In this document: positions 50,338-60,159 of the stretch, piece after piece
Layout: each line of letters opens with the position of its first letter
How positions within the stretch are numbered: position 1 is the stretch's first letter
NCBI GenBank assembly: GCA_010645155.1
Contig: CM021321.1
Span: forward strand, 1,295,986 to 1,359,985
DNA length: 64,000 bases
Reading direction: 5' to 3'
DNA from: Tigriopus japonicus
Lineage: Eukaryota; Arthropoda; Copepoda; Harpacticoida; Harpacticidae
Made by a program: the position numbers and the translations under genes
The notes under the pieces: model-generated
The model's input: only the letters and a program-made list of their open reading frames with translations
What the model was told of the DNA's origin: nothing
Databases searched by the model: none

Positions 50338-51304
50338 GGAGGAGGTTAAGAGACGAAAAAATATAATTCTTTTTCAATAATCTTTATTGCGAGTTTTTAT
50401 TTTTCATTGTTATGGGTGCACTTTCCGTGTAAATAGAAAGACCAAAAAGTGCAAAAAAATCGTGAAATGCAATGAAATTGGCCAATTGATCCGGTTCATT
50501 TAGGAAAACATAAAATTCGCAAAGTTTTTTGCTTGTTGTAAGAATGCTTTTGTAAGTCAAAAATGGCCAGAAAGGTATTTTTACAATAAAATTCTAATAT
50601 TTGATATGCATAAACACGCAGTTTGACCTTTTGGCTTCATTTTACTATGTAAGCCAAAGAGTTTTTTCCTCAACAGACTAACCGTTCATTGTCAAGTTTT
50701 AACACTGCTTTTAGTTTTTACTTAGTTTTCATTTAGGGGGTGGAGGTTGATTTTTATTCTTTTTATCCATTGATTGGTTTTGTTGAGCAGAATTTTTATT
50801 AACGTCAAAAAATTCAAATTTCCAGTGAAAAATGATAGTTTTAAATTAAATGAGTTAAATGATCAAGCAGGGCTAACCTATATAAATAACCCCTTTCAGG
50901 GGTTCATGGAACAAGCCATGAGGAAAATTATTTAACCACCTTAGTGAGGTAAAATCTTGATGTTTGCAACAACCAATAGTACGTTAAAGTTAAACTAAAC
51001 ATGTTGGGATTGTTTGATCAATATTTCACAGAACTTAACAAAAAATATTTGTTACACTTTTTCATTTTTGTTAAGATTTCTGGCCAAAAAAAAAAAAGAT
51101 ATAAGCAAAAAATCACGGAAAATGCAAAACGTGCAATAACGGCAAAAAGTGCAAATAAAGCAAAAATGGTCAAAACTTTAAAAAAGTGCATTTCCATGAA
51201 AAGTGCACCCCTACTCAATTGTAAACAGTTGCTTACAAATATTGTAGTGATGCAAATGATTATGTTTGCTGAGGACCATTCTGGGTTGTTGCCTCCATTC
51301 GAGG

Positions 51305-51392
51305 TAATTATCCACTAGAAGTGAGATCAAACTCATGAACTCGAGCTCTAGGTCGCGCGTTAAACAATTGCGTTACAACCATCTTCCCCTTT
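51305..51392 (-). repeat. Degenerate tRNA-like sequence (SINE head or pseudo-tRNA)
   Basis: The minus strand reads GTTGTAACGCAATTGTTTAACG, close to an A box, and about 30 bases later GAGTTTGATCTC, close to a B box. Acceptor pairing is not convincing, so a functional tRNA is unlikely. Confidence 0.4.
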
Positions 51393-51970
51393 TGAAAAAA
51401 TGATCTACGCCTTTTCCTAAGGTGCCTTTGTATTGTATCGCAACCTAGTCTAATCCACTTTTTTTAGCATGGAACCAACCACAGAGGGTCGTGGAATGAA
51501 GCAGAGGACCGTTGATAAGAGTCCGAAGATTTCCTTGAGCACTGCCGTTATGAAGAGTTACTAACGTTACACTTTCGATTGGCCCAGTATCAGATAAACG
51601 TTGGTGATTGGATAGAACTCCGTGAAGAAGTTACTTTCTCTTGAACGATGGTTTACAAGACTAGGCAATGTGGATAACGACAGCAAAAGTGTTTTCGAAA
51701 ATCTTTCCCAACAACATATTTACGTATACAGGGTTAATTCTGATCATTGATTAACTTTTTTGGAAAGGTATCGACTCAGAAAAAGTGGTCTAAAGGAGTT
51801 AAAAATTTCAGAGGGGTCCCAATATTATTGTCACACTGTATGAGGTCTCCTCTCAATTTGTTGGGAGTGCCACGTAGAAAATGAAATGAAAAAGTATTGG
51901 TAAATATATTCCATATCATGATTTGTTATGATTTTTATTTCACGATGTGCGTAGTATCCTGTTTGGAACC

Positions 51971-51977
51971 TATAAAA
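51971..51977 (+). promoter_or_regulatory. TATA box of SP-D
   Basis: TATAAAA lies 54 bases before the SP-D start codon, in a block shared with SP-A (TATCCTGTTTGG, and ACTTGAGAATAAG against ACTTGAGAATCAA downstream). Confidence 0.65.
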
Positions 51978-52024
51978 TGAGATAATTGAGTCTGCCAGAG
52001 TCAGATCTCACTTGAGAATAAGTC

Positions 52025-54609
52025 ATGAAGTTAGAAGTTTCCCTTCTGGTAAATACTATTTCTATTTTTTGCAAGTTCAAATCTAAGATCCTTTACTTTC
52101 TTAGATTCTAAGCCTTTGTGCTCAACAAATCTTTGGCCAAAGTGATGAGGCTGCAATCGACCTATTCAACGTAACAAAACGAGCCTCCTCGTTGCCACCT
52201 CAATGTGGCGTTAGTCCCCTCGGTCGAATCATTGGAGGAAATGTGGCCTCAGCTCATAAATATCCTTGGGTTGCCTATCTTCTAACCAGGAGAGGTAAGT
52301 GACAAGTCATCTTAACGAAGATTTTAGGAAGATTTTTGTTTTTTAAAGGTTCAATTTGTACATGCGTTCCACTTCGTGTGATTCAATTTCTGAATTTGCG
52401 TACTTCTGTAAATGAAATGTTTCAAAGCGGACGGAATCAATGAAAAAGTATAAAAATATAAAAGCCTGATCTTTTTCAATTTAAGGATAAGAGTCATTTG
52501 TGCGCTAAGTCATGAAGAAATTCCTTAAAACTGCTCTGCACTTTGCTAAATTTGAATGCCTCTCATACATCCCCAATGATTTGAAATTGGCAACAATCAA
52601 CTGGAATTTGTTAATTATTGATGAAGAAGTAGTTTTAGCTTTTAAAGACATTATGTTTTTTGCCTAATTTTGAAGTTACTACAGATCTAAAATGTCAACT
52701 TCGAGAGAAAAAGGAAAAAAGAAGGAAAAAGGCAAGAGATGCCGTTGACCATGAGTGTAATCGAACGAATTCAGCTTGGGATTCTGGGGCCAAAATGGCT
52801 AGGGATGCGTCGGAGTCGAGACTCAACCTCCATAAAATTTAATCAAAATTTGTGAGCCCAACTCGTTTTCTTCATTTTGACAATCAATTCAAATAATAAT
52901 TTGTTCCTCATGTAGCAAACTAAAACTATGAAATGTCAGAGCCTAGTTCTGACTGATCCCTAGTCATTTTGGCCCCAAAATCCACAGCTGAATTCGTTCG
53001 ATTACACTCATCCATTCAGAGTGATCAATTTTAGATCTTCAAAAAGGAGAAAGGGAAGCCCTAGGAAGCCTTCAGACTTATGGATTTTTGAACACTGTTG
53101 TGACAAACAAAAGCAATTTTGGCTTTTTGGAAGTACACAACTTTTCAAGTTTGAATGTTGCGTTGCACAATGAAATAAAAAAGACGCCAAACATTTGCAA
53201 GCTATGTGTAAAAGGTAAAAGAACCTACTACTTACAGAGGGTAACTTAGTCTGTCATCCACTCAACGTTTTAAATTACGAGAGTGTACACTGTAAATGTT
53301 TATAAAGCCTTCATTATACTCGAGCTATTTGAAGTATGTGCGTTAACATGCATATATACATAGTAAACTTTTTTAAAGCATACCCAGGCATTATTTGGTG
53401 TAATTTCATCAAAAATTTCAAACTAGATATCTACATAGCGTTTAGTGAGAACCCAGAAAACTTTAAAAAGACTAAAAAAGGTTGGAGGTGAACAGATAAA
53501 CAAACTGTAATAATGATAAGCTACAGTAACTATCCTTGGAGCACGAATCTCCAAACACATACCACTGGACTTTGTATTTTGGTGTCTACCCAATCAAAGA
53601 AGTCGCGAATTTCAAGCTGTGATGAATACCTTTGCAACACTAAGGCATTTTATTTGATAAATTAACTAGACTTAATTTAAGGGGCATCAACCTTTTTTCC
53701 TTGCAGTGGTCAATGGACAAAATCAATCGTCTTATTGCGGTGCTACCATCATCAGCGATCGTTGGCTGGTTACAGCAGCTCATTGTGTGGATGGTGCCGC
53801 TCAAGTTGATATTCGAGCTGGTTGCCACAAATTCTACAAATGTTCCGCAATTGAGACAGCTTTTCGATGGAAAATTCATCCCTCATACAACAGAGTTACG
53901 CTCAACAATGACATTGCCTTAGTTCAACTTAGAAGGTCATTGAGTTTCAATAAAAAAGTCCAACCTGCTTGCTTACCCGGAGCTTCTCTACCTGACAATA
54001 CCAGGGCCATCGTGACTGGATGGGGAGCAACGTCCAACAATGGACGAGGATCACGCACTTTAAAAGAAGTATGGAAGGATATTATTAGGTCGCATGTTAA
54101 CGCAGCTAATTCAAAAAGCGAGAGTACACCAAAATCAAGTCATATTAACGTTTGTTGAGTATATACTCACCAGCTCCTGTGTTTCAAACACAACAGCTGT
54201 CGAGAGTATATACTCTAGGCACGTCAATCTGACTTAATTTTGTGTACTCTCGCTTTTTGAATTAGCTGGGTTAACATGCGACCTATTCACATATTTGTAT
54301 TTGGGTAGGCGTCAATTTGTACGTCTCTTCACATTTGGTATATTTTTTCAGGGTATTATGATAACTGGAAGTAGGTTGATTTGCTCCTTGAATTTAGGCA
54401 ATTTCGATTACCGCACCATGGTTTGTGCCACTAAGGTCAATGCCAACATCTGTTTTGGAGACTCTGGCACTTCCATGGGCAGATTTCTGAATGGACGTTT
54501 TCAGCTGGATGGTGTAAATTCGTTTGTGTCTTCTCGAGGTTGTGATCAAGCACCCAATGGATTTGCCAGAGTTCAAGCTTTTGGATCATGGATTCGAGCT
54601 AATGTTTAA
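52025..54609 (+). CDS. SP-D: secreted S1 (chymotrypsin-fold) serine protease
   Basis: Predicted secreted endopeptidase of 277 aa. Exons are 52,025-52,048, 52,105-52,294, 53,707-54,068 and 54,352-54,609 (phases 0, 1, 0). Exon 3 is 362 bp as in the other genes, and exon 4 is 258 bp as in SP-A. The signal peptide starts MKLEVSLLILSLCAQQ. Activation is at Arg49|Ile50 (RIIGG). The triad is His97, Asp140 and Ser230 in CFGDSGTSMG. Residue 189 is Asn and 214-216 is Ser-Phe-Val. The 168 and 182 cysteines are present, unlike SP-A, as is the extra pair GCHKFYKC. Intron 2 (1412 bases) holds an inverted-repeat element and intron 3 holds a 198-bp MITE, so the gene has absorbed insertions without losing its frame. 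The poly(A) signal is at 54,724. Substrate unknown. Confidence 0.9.
52683..53038. repeat. Foldback (inverted-repeat) element in SP-D intron 2
   Basis: The left arm (about 52,683-52,830) carries AGATCTAAAAT, GAGTGTAATCGAACGAATTC, then GGGGCCAAAATGGCTAGGGAT. The right arm (about 52,934-53,038) carries the same blocks inverted. The spacer is about 100 bases. Arm identity is high in the core and lower outwards. It carries no coding capacity and looks like a MITE or foldback relic. Confidence 0.65.
54087..54284. mobile_element. 198-bp MITE in SP-D intron 3
   Basis: The ends are AGGTCGCATGTTAACGCAGC and the inverted GCTGGGTTAACATGCGACCT. The terminal inverted repeats run about 55 bases and include AAAAAGCGAGAGTACACCAA. 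The centre has a second palindrome around GAGTATATACTC and GTGTTTCAAACAC. The flanks allow either an ATT duplication or, one base in, a TA duplication. A second copy of the same length is at 62,173-62,370. Confidence 0.8.
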
Positions 54610-54723
54610 AGCAGTGGTGTGATAATTTTAGGTCTCGGTTGAATATCTTGTTTTTATGTTTATTTAATCGTAAATTATTTTGTATACAAAATGATCAATG
54701 AACGCATAAAAAAAGATTCTTTG

Positions 54724-54729
54724 AATAAA
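54724..54729 (+). terminator. Poly(A) signal of SP-D
   Basis: AATAAA lies about 115 bases after the SP-D stop. Confidence 0.6.
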
Positions 54730-54814
54730 ACTGTTTAAGCATCTTTAAAAGTGTTAAAGTTTTTCTCATATTTCCAAATACATTTTGACCCGTGTCTTTT
54801 GTGTGCGTTGATTT

Positions 54815-54969
54815 TTTAGAGGCCTCGCGGTGAAACATCCCAATTTTCCTCATTTAGTCCTAGTTTTTTTTTTAATCGATGAAAATATGGTTGTTACGAA
54901 ATCCATAGTTCAGGATAACACAAACATATACGCACGTGTGGGCCGCGGCCCATCAGTTGCCTACCCCTG
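54815..54969. mobile_element. hAT-like transposon end fragment
   Basis: Read inwards from 54,969, the sequence is CAGGGGTAGGCAACTGATGG followed by GCCGCGGCCC. CAGGGGTNGGCAA plus a GGCCGCGG block is the typical terminal pattern of hAT (Charlie-like) elements. The opposite end was not found, so this is a solo or truncated copy; the left limit given is approximate. Confidence 0.45.
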
Positions 54970-55126
54970 GGCTAGAAAATATGGAAAAATGGTCAAGTAC
55001 TTAAGCAGAAAAGCCATAAAGATTTCGAATTTTCTCGGTTTCTGATTTATCCTTTTAACCAGTTTCTAACCTTGTGACCACTACGTTCGTGAGTCTCCCG
55101 ATTCCTTTCAAGTAATGCCATATATA

Positions 55127-55870
55127 CAGGGCTGCTACTTCTAATTGTCGCCGTATCATCAACATCACAAAAACCAGTATATCTCAGCCCTAAAACACTA
55201 AATTTTTAAAATTGAAAAACTGACATCCAAGGTTTATGGTTTAGAATAGAACTCAATCGATCTCATTACCCTCAGCCTCCACCACAGCCTTCGCCTGGAC
55301 ATTAAGCTAAGCCACGTAGTTGGAGCTTTACCCTTGCCTCGTCTATCTTGTTGCCCTTCTCGTTGATGGCACTGATTTGGGAGGTCTTCATGTTGTGGAC
55401 TCTTCTGTTGGTCCTTTCTTTCAAGGCGCCCAAGAAAGACTAATCCATTGGACTTCAATCTGGAGAGCTAGGTGGCCATGTATCCTTGGAGGTGAAGTCG
55501 TAGCTGTTCTCCTTGAGTCACAGGAGAGACTTTTGGATACATTACCGGGTGCATCGTCTTTTTGCCATACTTAGGGGACGGTTACCAGTTGTCTCCTTGG
55601 TGATAGGTATAACCACATCCTTAAATAGAATGCCTGTGTTGACCCTGAGCCGTGTTTCGGTGATGTGTAGAGGCATGGTCATCACTCAAGATGACTCCAC
55701 ATACCATCTTTGAACCAGGGTCTTTTTCTCCTCTAACCTCTTCCTGGTCCTTTGAATAAATCAGATGTATAATCCAAGCGTGTTGGCAATCTCTCTGTTG
55801 GTTATTTTGGCCTTTGAATTCACAAGGGTCATCACAACGGCGCAACGTCGTTGCTCCTCATTGAATTCAA
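55127..55870 (-). pseudogene. Decayed mariner-type transposase relic
   Basis: The minus strand near 55,845-55,700 encodes a helix-turn-helix-like start with segments such as KAKITNREIANTLG. Near 55,490-55,320 it encodes a transposase C-terminal motif: WPPSSPD, stop, SPMD, stop, SFLGALKERTNRRVHN. The two stops sit where aromatic or aliphatic residues are usual (SPDxxPMDYxF). The middle part, with the first two catalytic aspartates, is not recognisable. TACAGGGCTGCTACTT at 55,126 may be one transposon end. Clearly non-functional. Confidence 0.5.
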
Positions 55871-55899
55871 CCATCTCTAGTTGGAGGTATGAGGAATTC

Positions 55900-56600
55900 A
55901 TTGTGGATTTGCGACTACTGAATGTGTGATAATTGTTTTAAGACTCAATCAAGATCAATTATGAATTAAAAAGTTCATTTCATCATGATTTTTTTCGAGT
56001 TTTGGAGCTTATGTCAAAATTGCTAAGAATAATATAAAATATCACTTAAAATGCACTTAAACAATTTTTTGGAATGCATATTTCATAAGTAATTAGAGTG
56101 CGGTATGATGGGTGTTCTGGCAAAATTACAAATAAATATGTCTAACAGATTGATATTCAAATTAAAGATTTCTAGAAGGACCATGTTCAAAATCGACTAA
56201 AATCGAAACTTGAAACATTAACCGATTTTTTTCAAAACTCCTAAGTATAACCCAACTTTGAGTGCCTTTGATACTACAAAAGATTTTTCATCGCAAAATG
56301 TATTTCAAGTGCCTTTTAAGTGATATTTTTATTATTTAGGAGTTGTTCTTGAGGCATCCCTAAATATTGAATTGATATACAGGCAGAAAAAACGCATAAA
56401 AAGATAAGTTAATATGCTGCCCATTCAGCAAAATATTGCAGCTTTTAGCCCTTTAAGTTTTGAATCGACAATCCAGGCCCTTCAGAAACAAACCATTAAA
56501 TCCCCACTTGAAATATGACTTTCTTTAATTAGCTTTCTAGGCCATTTTTAAAAGCATTTTGAACGACAAATAAGGTGCGCTCTATTTGCATTAAATTCCC
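55900..56600. other. AT-rich spacer without a recognisable gene
   Basis: No protease exon 1 or 2 remnant and no clear repeat was seen, although the decayed SP-E copy begins just to the right. Confidence 0.5.
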
Positions 56601-56925
56601 AGGTTTATGTAATCGGCATTATCCATGCCGATTACAAACTCAAAAATTGGAGAGCGAAATTGCATTAATTCGTTTGCCTCTTCCCGTGAAATTTAACACG
56701 AAAATCAAACCCGCATGCCGCAGATTTGCCTGATAATACGGAAATACCGTGATAGATTGGGGGTTACCTGCCATTGATGTGAATCCTACAATTTCCAGCG
56801 TACTTAAATTCGTGAGTTTCTATGTTCCAATCCAACGACCAATTTGAGCAAATTTGGGAACATTTCTAAATCTTAAAATAGGGTATCATGTACTCGCAAC
56901 CACCGTCTGTATGTAGATCCATCTA

Positions 56926-58267
56926 CAGGGTGGAAAGAAATTAAGGGCCGCTAAAAGTTATAGCCTTGTAGTTTTTTAGTTCAATGTGCACACTTGGTCT
57001 CTTAATGATTGGGAGCCTTGTGGCCTTTCAGACGCTTTGATTTGGTGATTTTTTCTTTAGCGCTCGTTGTCAGTGCTGGTCAAGGCGTTGAGGTCACATG
57101 AACACACAATGCAATATTGATGTCCAAACATGCCGATCGAGCACAGTGTTGAGACCAGAGCCAAGGCCCTGGCCATGCTTGAAGCTGGCCAGACCGCGGC
57201 CAAGGTTGCCAAGAGCATCGGAGTCAGCCCCCGCACCCTGAAAAGTGGAGGGGGAAGATGAGAATCACTGGAACTATTGAAAACCGGCCTGATCGTGGTC
57301 GCAAACCAGAGTTGTCAGGAGTGGCCAAGATCGTGATTGCCAAATCTGTTGGGAAAAGAGGCCAATCTACACAAATATTGGCAAAAAGACTCACCGTCTC
57401 CGGTCGGGATGACCGATCACACACCACCGTGGGCAAGCACATGAGGCAGAATCTGGGTCTCCACCCCTACAAACCCTAGAGAGTGCCAAAATTGACTCAA
57501 GTCCAGATCAAGGCCCGAGTTGAATGGTGCAAAGAGAGGAGGAAATGGGACATTAACCAGTGGCGCAAGGTCATCTTCTCTGATGAGAGTCCCTATGAGC
57601 TGCACCATCCGAGAAATTGGCAAAATGGCCGTGTTTGGGCCTTGCACAGGGGCGATGTTGAGCCCACCTCATCTGATAAATTTCCAACCAAGATCATGGT
57701 CTGGGTGGGCAATGAGCTTCAGGGCTCTCTCAGACTTGCATATTGTGGCCCCCAAAGAAACTGTGATTGCCCAATACTACATTGACGAGATCTTGGAGAA
57801 GACTCTACTGCCCAGCCTCACCTGTGCCCAAGATAGGGGGTCAGTACTGACAAAGAGGATGTTGTCAGACATGTCCGAGGCCATTTTCCAACAAGACGGA
57901 GCCCAAGCACACACCGCCAAAAAGATGCAAGAATGGCTCACGGAGAATGTCAGCTTCTTCTGGACGAAGGACCAATGGCCAGGGAACTCCCCTGAATTGA
58001 ATCCCATCAAAAACCCGTGGGCCATTATCCAAAAGAAGCTAGACTTCATGCCACCACCAACCAACAGAGACCAGCTCGTTGAGAGAGTCAAGACAGCATG
58101 ACCAGCATTAATAAGGAGATACTCGACAACCTGATATGTGTGATGCCTGCTGGATGTGCTTTTCATGGAGGGGCTAACACATTGGCAAATGAATTTTTGG
58201 AATTCATTGAAAATTCTAATAAAATAGTTGTAAATTTAGGAGAGGCCCTTAATTTCTTTCCGCCCTG
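56926..58267 (+). mobile_element. Tc1/mariner element, 1342 bp, inserted in SP-E exon 4
   Basis: The terminal inverted repeats are 24 bases with one mismatch: the left begins CAGGGTGGAAAGAAATTAAG and the right ends CTTAATTTCTTTCCGCCCTG. A TA dinucleotide flanks each side (56,924-56,925 and 58,268-58,269), the target-site duplication expected of this superfamily. Length and single transposase frame fit. The element lies in the same direction as the interrupted gene. Confidence 0.92.
57130..58101 (+). pseudogene. Broken Tc1/mariner transposase (DD37-type spacing)
   Basis: The N-terminal helix-turn-helix region (MPIEHSVETRAKALAMLEAG, then AAKVAKSIGVS) starts at 57,130. The frame shifts by one base near 57,240, meets an in-frame TAG at 57,477-57,479 and shifts again near 57,712. 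Catalytic motifs remain visible: first Asp in VIFSDES, second in FQQDGAQAHT, then WPGNSPELNPIKNPW. In Tc1-like enzymes the third catalytic Glu sits in NPIEN; here it is Lys. There are 37 residues between the second Asp and this position, against 34 in Tc1, matching DD37E-type families. The frame breaks and the lost Glu indicate an inactive copy. Confidence 0.85.
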
Positions 58268-58498
58268 TATGACAATTGTTTCAATCCATCTACCCTGATA
58301 TGTGGAGAAGATGAAGGTGAAAATGCCAAAAACAATATTTGTGGCGGCGATTCTGGAACATCCGCGGGCACTTATTTAAATCAAAGATTCCAAATGGACG
58401 GAATCGCCTCTTTTGTTCACATCAATGGATGTGACTTTGGTCCCAATGGTTTTGTTCAATGAATACTTTTGTGCCATGGATTAAAAGCGTCTTTCAAC

Positions 58499-58550
58499 TA
58501 GTGATTGGCCGAAAGGGCTCAAAACCGATACCGAAAGCTTCGGCCGAAAG
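58499..58550. mobile_element. hAT-like end with TTCGGCCGAAA palindrome
   Basis: TAGTGATTGGCCGAAAGG followed by ACCGATACCGAAAGCTTCGG is a typical hAT-like terminus. It starts at the stop codon of SP-E. A related segment lies at 60,841-60,870 (ACCGAAACCGAAATTTCGG), preceded by TAGTGCTTG at 60,804, in the same orientation. A partial copy (ACCGAAACCAAAACCGAAAG) is near 60,618-60,640. No matching opposite end was found. Confidence 0.35.
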
Positions 58551-58559
58551 TGGGCTTAA

Positions 58560-59590
58560 CCAGGAACCCCTGAAAGGGGTGGACACGAACTCCGATTTTT
58601 GAAAAAATGGTATGAGGCCGAGGCCATATTTTGACACAATGTCATTTATTCCTTATTAACGATTGAAACTGTTGAACATGCATCTTGAAAGCATTCAGGT
58701 TAACTTTTTGTGTTAATATTTATTGACTAATTGTTCTTTACCTTGATTTTAGAGGTCCCAGCACTCCTTTTACTCGTCTCATGAACTTTTGACATTCAGC
58801 TCTCCAAAGGATTTTAGTCCTCTTAACAATCAGGAAAATACATAGATGGAATCTTGCTTCACCCAGTAGTCCAACTTCTGCGAAACAATGCTAAATAGAA
58901 GTATCTGTGGTGATATCTGGAGGGTTACTCCTCTTCCATCCTCTTCAGCACCTCCACGACGCAGGAACCATTTCTTTAGGAAAATGAAGGAATGAGAATA
59001 GTCTCATTTTGAAACAAGATGGAGTCCAAGTCGGAGATGTTGTTGGCTATAACTATTGAATGGCACTTTTGACGGTTCTGGATCAGATCAGCCATCTGAT
59101 CCTGATTGGAATTGGAACAAAGGCAATCACGACGTCCTTGAGACAAAATAAGTGAAAAACATGAGGATTAAATCCTGGATTGTGGATTTGATTGAAAATG
59201 TTTCAAGTCTTGGGGCTCAAGAAGGTCAGGACCACGCAGGACTGGGGCTAAGGGTCCTTCAGGACCAGAGGATCATGTCTTTTCATTGCAGGGATAGGCT
59301 CTACGTGCTTGATAGGGTTTCATTGATCTTCTTAGTTCTTAGATCCCTTTGTCCAGGAATAAGCAATCAAATTGAGTCAAAAAATCCACACAATTCAATC
59401 TTGGTGGGAGCATTTCATTCTCAAGACTTTGAGAGGGTCCATGTAATCCGGGTTAGACTGTCAGATCACCAATTTGGGCTGACTGAGTCAGAAGGCAAAT
59501 CAAAATATTGAGCCCATCCATTGCTAGTAGCCACACCTGATATGTTTCGAAGTCATCTTAATTTGTTCTTCATTTGATCGAATTCTTGAC
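58560..59590. other. Spacer without a recognisable gene
   Basis: A 119-codon frame at 59,152-59,511 shows no domain, lacks exon signals and is probably fortuitous. No other structure was noted. Confidence 0.5.
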
Positions 59591-59596
59591 ACTGAG

Positions 59597-60155
59597 GACT
59601 TCTTCTTTCTTTGTTCCATGTGGACCTTAATGCGAACGCAGATTCCTCTTGGAAAGGAACCAAATTTACCCCACAAACTCTCCTCCGGATCAAAACGGGG
59701 ATTTTTATCACGCTCATCCATTAGACAACTTGAACAACCTAAGAATATCTTACCTGTCCTTGAATTATCCTGAACTAAAAGACACAACCATATAATAAAA
59801 GAAATTTGAGGATGGACCATCATTTATAGAGCAATGCCAAGGTGACACAACCTAAAACAAACTTGATTTCATACAAAGTTTGGCATGTATTAGTTAAGTT
59901 CAGGATAACACATGGATGGGTTCAACTGTAAGTTCAAAGATATTAATAAGACGTTCAAATCGGCTAATAGATAAGCTCGGAAAACCCCGCTATTTTGTTG
60001 TTGATAATTCAAGGAATGGTAAGATATTCTTAAGTTGTTCAATGGATGAGCATGAAGAAACTCCCCGTTTTGGTCCGTGGGAAAGTTTCTTCTTAATCCT
60101 TTTGCGCAAAAGAGGAATTTGGGCTCAGATTCTGGTCCATATTCGTTCTTTTTGC
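59597..60155. repeat. Imperfect inverted repeat (two opposed copies of one repeat)
   Basis: The left arm (about 59,597-59,767) and the reverse complement of the right arm (about 60,005-60,155) share blocks such as TAAGATATTCTTA, TGGATGAGC and CCCCGTTTTG, with roughly three quarters of positions alike and a 9-base length difference. Both copies are open in the same translated frame: DNSRTGKIFLGCS, then MDERDKNPRF on the minus strand, and DNSRNGKIFLSCS, then MDEHEETPRF on the plus strand. I do not recognise the product. It may be a coding segment of a transposon inserted twice. Confidence 0.6.
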
Positions 60156-60159
60156 TGTA

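Larger units (their letters stand above)
56603..58501 (+). pseudogene. SP-E: 5'-truncated serine protease pseudogene split by a Tc1/mariner insertion
   Basis: The 3' half of exon 3 (about 56,603-56,811) is readable in pieces: IIHADY, then ESEIALIRL, FNTKIKPAC, LPDNTEI, then IDWG and SSVLKF. At least three frameshifts separate these pieces, and the exon's 5' part with the His57 box is missing. It ends at a donor (GTGAGT). Exon 4 begins at 56,882 after AAAATAG with GIMYSQPPSVCRS. It is interrupted at the TA 56,924-56,925 by the mariner element and resumes at 58,268-58,269 in the correct frame with NCFNPSTLICG, NNICGGDSGTSAG and NGCDFGPNGFV. A one-base frameshift follows near 58,457, before NTFVPWIKSVFQL and the TAG at 58,499-58,501. 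Exons 1 and 2 were not found. It still shows Asn189, Ser-Phe-Val at 214-216 and GDSGT, placing it in the same family. Confidence 0.85.

Noticed and set aside
50894..50915. CCCCTTTCAGGGG palindrome, also near 58,566
   Set aside because: It is only about 13-17 bases and occurs in unrelated contexts; chance is sufficient.
51305..51392. Functional tRNA gene
   Set aside because: The A- and B-box-like blocks lack a convincing acceptor stem and anticodon arm.
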